From CAYNFQ01 sp964396715 (GTDB lineage: Bacteria > Patescibacteriota > Microgenomatia > Daviesbacterales > UBA10151): a stretch of DNA of 40,267 nt. The DNA is taken from positions 1 through 40,267 of the forward strand of contig CAYNFQ010000011.1 of assembly GCA_964396715.1 (NCBI GenBank), in the 5' to 3' direction. Below, piece by piece: positions 31,385 through 38,640 of the stretch (position 1 is its first letter; the number at the start of each line of letters is the position of its first letter). The translations under genes were made by a program, and so were the position numbers. The notes beneath the pieces were generated by a model. The model saw only the letters and a list, made by a program, of their open reading frames with translations. It searched no databases and was not told the DNA's origin.

Positions 31385-31879
31385 ATGTCTGAATTAGATG
31401 AAATTTTAGAAATTGTTGATGAAAATAATAATGTAATTGGACAAGCAACCAGGTTGGATTGTTATATAAAAGGATTACGTCATCGGGCTGTGAATGTTTT
31501 TCTGTTTAACTCTAAAGGAGAAATTTTTTTACAAAAGAGGGCAGCTAAAAAAAGATTTCCTAATTTTTGGGATTTAAGTTGTTCTGAGCATGTTAAACCT
31601 GGAGAGAGTTTTGAAGATGCTGCAAAAAGGGGAGTTAAAGAGGAGTTAGGAGTAAATGTTGAAGTTGAACAGATGCTTCCTATACATAAAATAGATAATT
31701 GGGATGAGAGTGAAACTTACCTGGATAGTGAATTAATGGTTACTGTTAAGGCTATTTTTGATGGGGAGTTTAGATTTAATCCGCAAGAGGTGGCAGAAGG
31801 TAAGTTTTTTGGTATTGATGAACTTCCCCAACCCCTGACTCCCTGGTTTTTAGAGGACTGGAGATTATCAAACTATTGA
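31385..31879 (+). CDS. Nudix hydrolase, IPP-isomerase-like subgroup
   Basis: A 164-residue Nudix protein: EILEIVDENNNVIGQATR start, LRHRAVNVFLFNSKGEIFLQ, then FWDLSCSEHVKPGESFEDAA and KEELGV. The box deviates at one REUxEE position (G for E). Aligning W62 and H69 with the isomerase motif puts S67 at the catalytic cysteine place, though C66 is adjacent as in some eukaryotic isomerases (CC). It could be a housecleaning pyrophosphatase or the missing isomerase of the pathway encoded just to the right. Confidence 0.78.
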   Translation: MSELDEILEIVDENNNVIGQATRLDCYIKGLRHRAVNVFLFNSKGEIFLQKRAAKKRFPNFWDLSCSEHVKPGESFEDAAKRGVKEELGVNVEVEQMLPIHKIDNWDESETYLDSELMVTVKAIFDGEFRFNPQEVAEGKFFGIDELPQPLTPWFLEDWRLSNY

Positions 31880-31904
31880 CATATATGTAACTACTATATA
31901 TACT
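31876..31904 (+). promoter_or_regulatory. Promoter of the RelB-YafQ pair, leaderless layout
   Basis: TTGACA (31876-31881), 17 nt spacer, TATACT (31899-31904), then ten nt to ATG 31915. Confidence 0.75.
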
Positions 31905-31916
31905 TTGGTTACATAT
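31883..31916. promoter_or_regulatory. Operator-like dyad over the RelB-YafQ promoter
   Basis: ATATGTAAC (31883-31891) and GTTACATAT (31908-31916) form a perfect nine-base inverted repeat spanning the spacer, -10 box and start codon, as expected for antitoxin autorepression. Confidence 0.65.
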
Positions 31917-32193
31917 GCAAACAGTAATCCATTTAAAAGCTGATAAAGAAGTTAAAGAGAATGCCCAAAAAGCTGCTAAAGACTTAGGGTTAACTCTGTC
32001 TGATGTCATAAACGCAGCACTGCGTAATTTTATCCGAACCAGAGAGGTAATTTTTTCTGATATTCCTCAAATGACACCGGAGTTGGAAAAGAGACTAGAA
32101 AAGGTTGAGGATGATATAAAACATGGCAGAAACCTTTCCCCTAGCTTTAAAAATATGGATGAGGCAATTGCTTACTTAGAAAAACAATGGTGA
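31915..32193 (+). CDS. RelB/DinJ-type antitoxin
   Basis: A 92-residue protein with the RelB/DinJ pattern: QTVIHLKADKEVKENAQKAA, then KDLGLTLSDVINAALRNFIR (ribbon-helix-helix) and a charged C-terminal tail that would bind the toxin. It overlaps the toxin gene by seven bases. Confidence 0.86.
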   Translation: MQTVIHLKADKEVKENAQKAAKDLGLTLSDVINAALRNFIRTREVIFSDIPQMTPELEKRLEKVEDDIKHGRNLSPSFKNMDEAIAYLEKQW

Positions 32194-32444
32194 TTAATTA
32201 TACAAAGGACTTCATTAAAGATTCCAAAAGGTTGAATATCAGGCAAAAAGAAAAACTTAAAATAAGATTAAAGCTTTTTGAACAAGATCAATTTAACCCT
32301 ATTTTAAATAATCATTCTTTAACAGGGAAATATAGGGGGTATAGAAGCATTAATGTAACAGGTGATTTACGGGTAATTTTTAAGAAAAATGAGGATACTG
32401 TTATTTTTGCGGATATAGATTCACATAGTAATTTATATAAGTAA
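32187..32444 (+). CDS. YafQ/RelE-type mRNA interferase toxin
   Basis: An 85-residue toxin: INYTKDFIKDSKRL start, NHSLTGKYRGYRSINVTGDL and RVIFKKN...FADIDSHSNLY. The H-x-L-x-G and late histidine fit YafQ-like ribosome-dependent ribonucleases. It ends three bases before the convergent decarboxylase stop. Confidence 0.86.
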   Translation: MVINYTKDFIKDSKRLNIRQKEKLKIRLKLFEQDQFNPILNNHSLTGKYRGYRSINVTGDLRVIFKKNEDTVIFADIDSHSNLYK

Positions 32445-32446
32445 TC

Positions 32447-33439
32447 TTAAAACAGGTGATTTTCTGAAAGTTTTGTACCTTCGCCAGGTTTGTTAATAAT
32501 AATATTTTTGATTCCCTCCAGTTTTTTCAGCTCTGAAACTAATTTTTTAATATTTTTACCCTCAACAAATAGATGAATATTTTGTCCTGTATCCACTGTA
32601 AAGTAGACGCTTAATCCTTGATTTCTCCACACTCTGGTTAACTTCATAGTAGTCAGTGTTCCAGGAGTCCAATAAATTAAAGCCGGGGTTTGAGTTAGGG
32701 TGATGGCATGAAATTCTAAAGCCTCTGATTCTAAAAGCTCACCCAATTTTTGAAAATCTTTTTGAGCAATTATTTTTTTAAGGCTGTTATTTTTTTGCTT
32801 CATCTTAGAAAGCCTTACTTCCATAAAGGGAGAAGATCTGGCCATCTTTTGCCCGTCACTACTACTAACATCTTTCTTTTTCTCACTAAAAATTGCCACC
32901 ACATCTGCTATATTCCAGCAGTCAGGTGGAAAAATCTGCCTGGCATAAGAAGTTTCAGAAGTGTCCCCATTTAACCATTCCACAAACCCTCCTGGGATAG
33001 ACCTGCAGGCAGAACCAGAGCCTTGTCTTGCCAATATAGATAGCTCTTTTTCTGATAAATCTAATCCTGCAGCAGATGTAGCTGCTAAGCTTAAGGCTGC
33101 AAAACCAGAAGCAGAAGAGGCCAGACCAGTACCTGCAGGAAAATTGTTTTTGGAAACAACTTTCGCCTTTACGTTCCCACTTCCGATGTGGGAAGCTAGT
33201 TTTCTGACTCTATCTAGATGTTTAATAATTCTTTCGGCTTCTCCTTCCTCAATTCCACCACCATTAATGATGATTTGGTCTTTATGGTATTTATCAGAAA
33301 ATTCTACAGTAGTAGTGGTTAATAAATCAGATAAAGTCATGGAAATGCTACCATTTTCAGGCAGCCTTAACTCCTCATCTTTTTTACCCCAATATTTGGT
33401 AAAAGCTATATTAGATGGAGCAATAGCTGTAGCCTTCAT
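32447..33439 (-). CDS. mvaD: Diphosphomevalonate decarboxylase
   Basis: A 330-residue GHMP-family enzyme, standard length. It converts mevalonate 5-diphosphate to isopentenyl diphosphate using ATP. Seen are APSNIAFTKYWGK (7-19), the ATP loop PAGTGLASSASGFAAL (101-116), GSGSACRSIPGGFVEW (140-155) and D283 in FTVDTGQNIHL, which matches the catalytic aspartate of characterised enzymes. It is the last gene of the minus-strand mevalonate operon, 35 bases behind the four-helix-bundle gene; the gap is filled by a repeat. Confidence 0.95.
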   Translation of the reverse strand: MKATAIAPSNIAFTKYWGKKDEELRLPENGSISMTLSDLLTTTTVEFSDKYHKDQIIINGGGIEEGEAERIIKHLDRVRKLASHIGSGNVKAKVVSKNNFPAGTGLASSASGFAALSLAATSAAGLDLSEKELSILARQGSGSACRSIPGGFVEWLNGDTSETSYARQIFPPDCWNIADVVAIFSEKKKDVSSSDGQKMARSSPFMEVRLSKMKQKNNSLKKIIAQKDFQKLGELLESEALEFHAITLTQTPALIYWTPGTLTTMKLTRVWRNQGLSVYFTVDTGQNIHLFVEGKNIKKLVSELKKLEGIKNIIINKPGEGTKLSENHLF

Positions 33440-33471
33440 AGGGTGAAGCGTTAAGGGTGAAGGGTAAAGCG
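33440..33471. repeat. Type G repeat before the decarboxylase gene
   Basis: GGGTGAAGCGTTAAGGGTGA followed by AGGGTAAAGC, directly abutting the start codon of mvaD. The same sequence kind occurs inside recF. Confidence 0.75.
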
Positions 33472-33473
33472 CA

Positions 33474-33833
33474 TTACCGTTCCTTAATCCTTTCTATCAT
33501 TACATATAACATCTTCATTATTTCCGTCACTAATGATTCTGCTTCTAAAAGATCTATCTTACTGAATTTAGGTAACGATTTACATATCAAAATTTGAGTT
33601 TCTAATTCTGCAGCCGAACTCAAAGATATAGAAAGAAACTGCACATATTCTTTTCTATGACCACGTAAATATCCCTCAGCAATGTTACTAGGAATTGCTA
33701 CTGCAGCACGTTGCATTTGTGAGGCAAGTCCATAAATTTCATCTCTAGGAAACTGTTCAGTTAAAAGATAAACTGCCTTTACTAATTGCATCGATTTTTT
33801 CCAAACTAATAGTTCTTTATATGAATTTATCAT
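33474..33833 (-). CDS. Four-helix-bundle protein (23S rRNA intervening-sequence type)
   Basis: A 119-residue protein starting MINSYKELLVWKKSMQLVKA. The family core YGLASQMQRAAVAIPSNIAE GY is present (AIPSNIAEG is diagnostic), followed by SAAELETQI. These proteins are often coded in rRNA intervening sequences or near mobile repeats and have no firm function. ATG 33833 is preferred because the longer reading translates a repeat. It overlaps the kinase gene by 17 bases, an odd passenger in a metabolic operon. Confidence 0.85.
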   Translation of the reverse strand: MINSYKELLVWKKSMQLVKAVYLLTEQFPRDEIYGLASQMQRAAVAIPSNIAEGYLRGHRKEYVQFLSISLSSAAELETQILICKSLPKFSKIDLLEAESLVTEIMKMLYVMIERIKER

Positions 33834-34884
33834 AACTTTTCCCTTTCCGCTTTCCCCTTTCCCCTTCCACACGTACTCCTTCTACATTTGTTTCAACATC
33901 TATTATCTGTCCGCCAGCTCCAGTTATAGCTTTTTTAACATCTTTTTTCTTTTCCTGCGAAGCTATAGCAATCATACAATCTCCACCTCCAGCCCCAGAC
34001 AGTTTTGCCCCATATGCTCCTGCATCTCTTGCTGAGTGGATCATGGATTCCAGTTTACTGCTACTTACCCCCAAAGCTGCTAAATATCCCTGGTTAAAGT
34101 TCATCAGTTCCCCGGCAGTTTCCCAGTCTCCTTGTAAAATGCCCTTCTTTGCTGAATCAACAATTTTACCAATTTGGTCATAAATATTATCTATTACCCG
34201 GGGGTATTTTTTGGCCCTTTCTTTTACTTCATTAATTAAAGTAACTGTGTCTGCCTTAATTCCAGAATATCCCACAATTAGGGGAAGAGAAGGGAGGTTA
34301 AGTGATTTTATGACCTTGCCTCCGATCACGAAATATAATGTTCCTCCATATACTGCTGCAGCTACATCAAAGCCAGATCCTTTCCCCTGAATATCCAAAA
34401 CAGTTTTGTATGATAAATTAAAGATTTGTTTATTGGAAAGTTTAGCTCCAGTTAGTTCTGATAAAGCTTTAATTACACAAACTGTTGAAGCAGAGGAGGA
34501 GCCAAAGCCGAATTGGGAGTTAAACTCGGATTTGGTGGTAACTTTTACACCCCATTTGTCATTCCCGCGAAAGCGGGAATCTATATTTATGGATCCCGTA
34601 TCAAGTACGGGATGACGATTAAGGAAGTTTTTAACAGCCCCCTCCACAAACTTGGCTCCCTTAGGTATTTCTCCCACTCCTGCATCCTCAATTGGTTTTT
34701 TATAGTTCTCAACTTTTACATCAGGGGCTTCAAGCTGGAAAGTTGGTTCCTCTGTCAGTTCAACTGTAACTTTCATTCTTTGCCCCACAGCTGTGACTAT
34801 ACATGGTCTGTCGTAAACCACTGCATGTTCTCCAAAAAGCATTAGTTTTCCGGGTGCTGAGACTGTGATTTTTTTATTTTCCAT
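33817..34884 (-). CDS. Phosphomevalonate-kinase-like GHMP kinase with repeat-coded insert
   Basis: A 355-residue kinase. APGKLMLFGEHAVVYDRP (10-27) is the GHMP start. The ATP loop QFGFGSSSASTV, GSGFDVAAAVYGG (169-181) and LSGAGGGDC favour phosphomevalonate kinase, while ELMNFNQGYLAALGVS also resembles archaeal mevalonate kinases. Since a better mevalonate kinase precedes it, I assign the second step. Residues 90-110 (RHPVLDTGSIN, then IDSRFRGNDK) are coded by a complete type A repeat inserted in frame. The last 15 residues read a type G repeat. ATG at 34884 is preferred to one at 34896, which lies within a dyad. Confidence 0.75.
   Translation of the reverse strand: MENKKITVSAPGKLMLFGEHAVVYDRPCIVTAVGQRMKVTVELTEEPTFQLEAPDVKVENYKKPIEDAGVGEIPKGAKFVEGAVKNFLNRHPVLDTGSINIDSRFRGNDKWGVKVTTKSEFNSQFGFGSSSASTVCVIKALSELTGAKLSNKQIFNLSYKTVLDIQGKGSGFDVAAAVYGGTLYFVIGGKVIKSLNLPSLPLIVGYSGIKADTVTLINEVKERAKKYPRVIDNIYDQIGKIVDSAKKGILQGDWETAGELMNFNQGYLAALGVSSSKLESMIHSARDAGAYGAKLSGAGGGDCMIAIASQEKKKDVKKAITGAGGQIIDVETNVEGVRVEGERGKRKGKSYDKFI
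33836..33870. repeat. Type G-like repeat at the end of the kinase gene
   Basis: Pyrimidine-rich CTTTTCCCTTTCCGCTTTCC followed by CCTTTCCCCTTCC on the plus strand. It codes the GERGKRKGK tail of the kinase and lies just before the four-helix-bundle start. Confidence 0.7.
34558..34617. repeat. Complete type A palindromic repeat inserted inside the kinase gene
   Basis: About 60 bases: ATTCCCGCGAAAGCGGGAAT hairpin followed by GGATCCCGTA..TACGGGATGAC. It is the same element as the intergenic copy at 3642-3713 but is translated here as 20 residues, without breaking the frame. Confidence 0.88.
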
Positions 34885-34888
34885 ATGC

Positions 34889-34938
34889 TTAAGCATTACA
34901 TAATATTCAACGATCGTGGAACGTTATGTAATGCTTAA
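34889..34938. promoter_or_regulatory. CGATCG-centred dyad 4, between mevalonate kinase and phosphomevalonate kinase
   Basis: Perfect 15-base arms TTAAGCATTACATAA (34889-34903) and TTATGTAATGCTTAA (34924-34938) enclose exactly 20 bases centred on CGATCG (34911-34916). It covers the stop of the upstream gene and the region before the downstream start. As RNA it would form a strong hairpin. Confidence 0.7.
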
Positions 34939-35847
34939 TCTTACTCCTCCTACCCCTAATTTGGTTTTAAAATAGTTTAATTTATATGATTTGGCAATTT
35001 GTTGGATGATGGATGGAGTGGGGTGGTAACAAAGTAAAACTCCTGTTGGGCCTTCTGTTGCTCCGGCCCCACAAATTTTGGCTGCACCGCCCATCTTTTC
35101 AATCTGCCTGATTACTTTGGCAACAGTTGGAGAGCAAACTCCGATTGATTCCAGATTTTTTTCACCTTCCCTGATAATTCTTATTACCTCTTTCTCATCA
35201 GCATTTTTGATGGCAGAAAGAAGTTCTCTGGTCAATTTTTCCTGGAGAGTGAGAAATTCAGACATAAGTTTGGGCTTTTTTTCAAACTTGGCTGTTATTT
35301 TGACAATCATTTGCTTGGTTGTCATTTTTGGAGTGCCGGTGTTTATCAGTATAAAGTTCTTGGATAATTTGGATGGGATGGAAAAGGGAAGTTTTTCAAT
35401 AATTTTTAAATCCTCTGTTTCTTTTCTATACCAGACTAACCCACCATACACTACTGTGGAATTATCCGCTCCGGAAGGATTACCATGAAAAACTTTTTCT
35501 GCCTCATAGGCTAATCTATTAACAAGTTCCAGATCCCATTTAACATCTAGAAAAGTAAGTAAAGCTGCAATATAAGTGGCAGAAACAACTGCAGATGATC
35601 CCAAATGAGCCCCCATGGGAATTTGGGAGGTAATTTCTAATTTATAAGGAGGAATTTTTTTGAGCTTTAACTCTTTTTTAACAATCGGTTCAATGATTTT
35701 GCGTAGTTCGGTGGACTCCGAATGGAGAGCAGAGGAAATGGTGGCAGTTATTCTTAGATTCACTGTGGTTAAAAGCGCAGGTTTTCCCCACACCACAGAC
35801 CATTCACCCAAAAGATGAACTTTACACGGAGCGGATACCCTGATCAT
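34924..35847 (-). CDS. mvk: Mevalonate kinase
   Basis: A 307-residue GHMP kinase that phosphorylates mevalonate. Seen are SAPCKVHLLGEWSVVWGKPA (5-24), the ATP loop PMGAHLGSSAVVS (77-89), HGNPSGADNSTVVYGG (121-136, with the catalytic aspartate D128), and KICGAGATEGPTG. HGxPSGxDN is the mevalonate kinase signature. The E of GEW replaces the usual GEH. It starts four bases inside the end of the DUF35 gene and ends at dyad 4. Confidence 0.8.
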   Translation of the reverse strand: MIRVSAPCKVHLLGEWSVVWGKPALLTTVNLRITATISSALHSESTELRKIIEPIVKKELKLKKIPPYKLEITSQIPMGAHLGSSAVVSATYIAALLTFLDVKWDLELVNRLAYEAEKVFHGNPSGADNSTVVYGGLVWYRKETEDLKIIEKLPFSIPSKLSKNFILINTGTPKMTTKQMIVKITAKFEKKPKLMSEFLTLQEKLTRELLSAIKNADEKEVIRIIREGEKNLESIGVCSPTVAKVIRQIEKMGGAAKICGAGATEGPTGVLLCYHPTPSIIQQIAKSYKLNYFKTKLGVGGVRLSIT

Positions 35848-36140
35848 ATTGGTTTAACTTTTAAACCATATTCAATCACATCTTCTGATTTGGCTTTGCC
35901 AATTTTTCTGATGACAGTGATCACTTTTTGGTTGACTTTTAAATCTTTTTCCTCGCAATCCACAATTTGAAGAGGCATTCTGTGGTCTTCAAAATCCACA
36001 ATCCCCACCAGATAGGGAGTTTGGTGCTCAAAACCGGTTGGGGCTACAAAAATTTTGGTCCAAACTATTAATCTACCCCTTTTGTTTAGATAGTTACTTA
36101 AGTTTTTATGACTTCTCCAAATTTGTACAGGACTATTCAT
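35844..36140 (-). CDS. DUF35 OB-fold protein lacking the zinc ribbon
   Basis: A 98-residue protein. The OB-fold part VAPTGFEHQTPYLVGIVDFE matches DUF35 proteins, which in archaea bridge acetoacetyl-CoA thiolase and HMG-CoA synthase into one channelling complex. The usual N-terminal rubredoxin-like ribbon with four cysteines is absent: the start IWRSHKNLSNYLNKRG runs directly into the OB fold. The only cysteine is in IVDCEEKD. Its place between thiolase and mevalonate kinase, next to HMG-CoA synthase, supports the bridging role. Confidence 0.85.
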   Translation of the reverse strand: MNSPVQIWRSHKNLSNYLNKRGRLIVWTKIFVAPTGFEHQTPYLVGIVDFEDHRMPLQIVDCEEKDLKVNQKVITVIRKIGKAKSEDVIEYGLKVKPI

Positions 36141-36144
36141 ATTT

Positions 36145-36210
36145 TTAGGGTAAAGCGTTAAGGGTTAAGGGTAAAGTTTTAATTTACTTTTCCCTTTCCG
36201 CTTCCCCCTG
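36145..36210. repeat. Type G repeat pair between thiolase and DUF35 genes
   Basis: AGGGTAAAGCGTTAAGGGTT with AAGGGTAAAG, then the pyrimidine-rich counterpart TTTTCCCTTTCCGCTTCCCC. The two parts can pair, and they fill almost the whole gap. Confidence 0.7.
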
Positions 36211-37362
36211 TTATGTCTGCAACACGTGAACTACTACAGTTGCTCCACTACCTCCTACATTATGTGTTAAACCCACTTTGGCTTTCTCAACCTGTCTTTT
36301 GCCGGCCCTTTTTTGCAATTGGTGGGTAATTTCAATAATTTGTTTTACCCCGGTGGCAGCTACAGGATGACCACAGGCTTTTAATCCGCCTGAAGTATTT
36401 ACAGGCAATTTTCCGCCTAATCTGGTATGGCCTTTTTGAACAAACTCTCCTCCCTCACCTTTTTCACAAAAGCCCAAATCTTCCATGGCCAAAATTTCGG
36501 CAATGGTAAAGCAATCATGGACTTCTGCCAAATGAATATCTTTGATCTCAACTCCTGCCATGTTTAAAGCTTTCCGGGAAGCTTCTTTGGTGGCTGCTAT
36601 CTCTGTTAAGGAAATTCTTTCGGCTAAATCAACTGTGTCTGTTGCCACAGCAGAGCCGGTTATGAATACGTTATTGGTATGGATCCCGCCTTCCGTCGGG
36701 ATGACAGAAGAAAGTACCACTGCTCCTGCTCCATCCGTAATAGGGGAGGCATCAAAAAGTGTAAAAGGGGAAGAGATAAGCGGGCTTTCCAAAACCTTCT
36801 CCATAGTGATCTCAAATGGGAATTGGGCTTTTTCATTCATGGAAGCATGAAAATGATTTTTAACAGAAACATGGGCCATATGATTTCTGGTAGTACCATA
36901 TTTTTGCATATGAGCTTTGGCCATTAAGGCATAAAGGGCTGGGAAAGTCAGACCGGCTTTCCTTTCATCCGCTGAACCTGCTCCCATTAAGGCGGTGGAG
37001 ATTTCAGAGGCCGTGGCATCTGTCATTTTTTCCGCGCCCACTACTAAAACATTTTTATAAGTACCAGCCAATAAAGACTGGATGGCTAGATGAACAGCCA
37101 AACCACCGGAAGCACAAGCTCCCTCTACCTTGAAAGAGGCCCCCTTAATCCCCAAACCGGAAGCCACCAAAGCTCCCAGATGATCCTGGCCGGACAGCTT
37201 GCCATAAATCATATTGGCCACAAAAACAGCATCAATACCATTTTTCGTTAATCGTGATTCGTTAATCGCCTGGTTTGAAGCATCAAAAGCCAGATCCAAA
37301 AGATCTTTATCCCACAGCTCTCCAAATTTTGTCAGTCCCGTGCCCAATACTTTGATTCGCAT
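36211..37362 (-). CDS. Acetyl-CoA acetyltransferase, archaeal-type thiolase
   Basis: A 383-residue thiolase that condenses two acetyl-CoA to acetoacetyl-CoA. C83 in VEGACASGGLA is the nucleophile, H282 in EVHDCF and C330-H332 in KACGHPVAATG complete the site. The type is the archaeal SCP2-like thiolase usually found beside DUF35 and HMG-CoA synthase. A type A half-repeat (36677-36706) codes VIPTEGGIHT at residues 220-229. AAAGGAAT lies seven bases before the ATG and directly follows the upstream repeat. Confidence 0.93.
   Translation of the reverse strand: MRIKVLGTGLTKFGELWDKDLLDLAFDASNQAINESRLTKNGIDAVFVANMIYGKLSGQDHLGALVASGLGIKGASFKVEGACASGGLAVHLAIQSLLAGTYKNVLVVGAEKMTDATASEISTALMGAGSADERKAGLTFPALYALMAKAHMQKYGTTRNHMAHVSVKNHFHASMNEKAQFPFEITMEKVLESPLISSPFTLFDASPITDGAGAVVLSSVIPTEGGIHTNNVFITGSAVATDTVDLAERISLTEIAATKEASRKALNMAGVEIKDIHLAEVHDCFTIAEILAMEDLGFCEKGEGGEFVQKGHTRLGGKLPVNTSGGLKACGHPVAATGVKQIIEITHQLQKRAGKRQVEKAKVGLTHNVGGSGATVVVHVLQT
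36677..36706. repeat. Type A half-repeat inside the thiolase gene
   Basis: GGATCCCGCC..CGGGATGAC, one hairpin of the type A element, about 30 bases, read in frame as IPTEGGIH. Confidence 0.75.
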
Positions 37363-37365
37363 ATC

Positions 37366-37455
37366 TATTCCTTTGTCATTCCGGACTTGATCCGGAATCT
37401 ATATAAATATTTGTATGGATCCTGAATCAAGTTCAGGATGACACTTTGTGTCACT
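37366..37455. repeat. Type A repeat pair between HMG-CoA synthase and thiolase
   Basis: GTCATTCCGGACTTGATCCG GAATC and GGATCCTGAATCAAGTTCAG GATGAC hairpins fill the gap. Read on the minus strand the element ends in GGAATGACAAAGGA, providing the thiolase ribosome site. Confidence 0.85.
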
Positions 37456-37467
37456 TTAATTTTCATT

Positions 37468-38511
37468 TTAAATCTTATATTTGGTTAATATATTTTTTGC
37501 TATTAATGAATAATCAATATACTCTTTATTCTTAATTTGTCTTGCTACAGTTGCCTGATTTCTTTTCTGGTGGGTTTTAATTTCCGGGGTGACCTCAAAC
37601 ACAAAAGCATCTGATCCGGCGCCTGATCCGTATGAGCACATAAAAATTAACTGGCCATTTTTTGCAACATCAAGTATGGCAGCCAGTCCTACCATAGATG
37701 AGGCAGAGTAGGGATTTCCTATTTGTTCCACAATAAATCCTGCTTGAAGTTGTTTTGGTGTAAAGCCTAATTTTTTGGCAGCCTCTTTGGGGAATTTGGC
37801 ATTGGGCATATGAAATACGCAAAAATCAAAATCAGTAGGCTTCATCTTGACCTTTTTAAGCATCGCTTCCGATGCTCCTAATACATGAGCAAAATAGGCC
37901 GGAGAGCCGGTAAACCTGCCGGCGTGAGAGGGGAATTTTTCGCTGTCTTTTCTCCAGAAATCAGGCGTGTCGGATGAAAAAGAGGTGAAATCTATAATAT
38001 TGGCAATGACATTTTGCTTGCCTAAAACAAAAGCTGCGGCGGCAGATGAAGCAGTATATTCCAAAACATCAGCCGGACGGGATTGGGCTACATCTGAACC
38101 GATGGCCAAAACAAATTTAGTCTTGCCTTGGGAAACTAAACCTGATAAAAGCTGGATGCCGGCAGTACCGGCTTTGCAGGCAAATTCCAAATCAACTGCC
38201 AGATAATCCGTTCCCATGCCCAAAATTTCCGCCACAGTGGTGGAGGAAGGCTTAACAGCATAAGGGTGAGATTCTGAACCAATGGTGATGCCGCCAATTT
38301 TGGTGGGGTCTATCCGACCATTTAATAAGGCATTATTGGCTGTTTCAATGGATAAAGTAATAGCATCCTCGTCATATGAGGCAACTGCTTTTTCAAACAC
38401 TCCCAAAGATTTTTCAATCTCTAACTTGTCCTTACCCCAGGTTTGGGCAATTTGGGATGGTTTTATTCTGTATTTGGGGATGTAGGCCCCGTATGAAACA
38501 ATGCCTATCAT
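37468..38511 (-). CDS. Hydroxymethylglutaryl-CoA synthase, archaeal type
   Basis: A 347-residue enzyme that adds acetyl-CoA to acetoacetyl-CoA. E80 (IGSESHPY), C112 (DLEFACKAGTAG) and H234 (VFHMPNAKFP) form the catalytic triad. MIGIVSYGAYIPKYRI is the archaeal start, and the length equals archaeal enzymes, shorter than eukaryotic or Firmicutes ones. It lies second in the operon after HMG-CoA reductase. Confidence 0.94.
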   Translation of the reverse strand: MIGIVSYGAYIPKYRIKPSQIAQTWGKDKLEIEKSLGVFEKAVASYDEDAITLSIETANNALLNGRIDPTKIGGITIGSESHPYAVKPSSTTVAEILGMGTDYLAVDLEFACKAGTAGIQLLSGLVSQGKTKFVLAIGSDVAQSRPADVLEYTASSAAAAFVLGKQNVIANIIDFTSFSSDTPDFWRKDSEKFPSHAGRFTGSPAYFAHVLGASEAMLKKVKMKPTDFDFCVFHMPNAKFPKEAAKKLGFTPKQLQAGFIVEQIGNPYSASSMVGLAAILDVAKNGQLIFMCSYGSGAGSDAFVFEVTPEIKTHQKRNQATVARQIKNKEYIDYSLIAKNILTKYKI

Positions 38512-38640
38512 AATTTGAGATTAGATGTTAGAAACTGGAAGCTGGATATTGAATTTGGAAATTCGAAGTTTGATTTCTAATTTCAAACCTCTAACTGCTT
38601 TCTCTATCTTCTAACCTCTAACATCTAATTTCCTTCTTCC
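38512..38640. repeat. TTAGATGTTAGA-type palindromic repeat between HMG-CoA reductase and synthase
   Basis: AGATTAGATGTTAGAA at the left and TTCTAACCTCTAACATCTAA at the right pair over a long interior of GGAAGCTGGA/TTTGGAAATT units. The right end codes the last residues KLDVRG of the reductase. Confidence 0.7.

Noticed and set aside
32961..33446. 161-residue plus-strand frame opposite mvaD
   Set aside because: Antisense shadow of a gene with full catalytic motifs.
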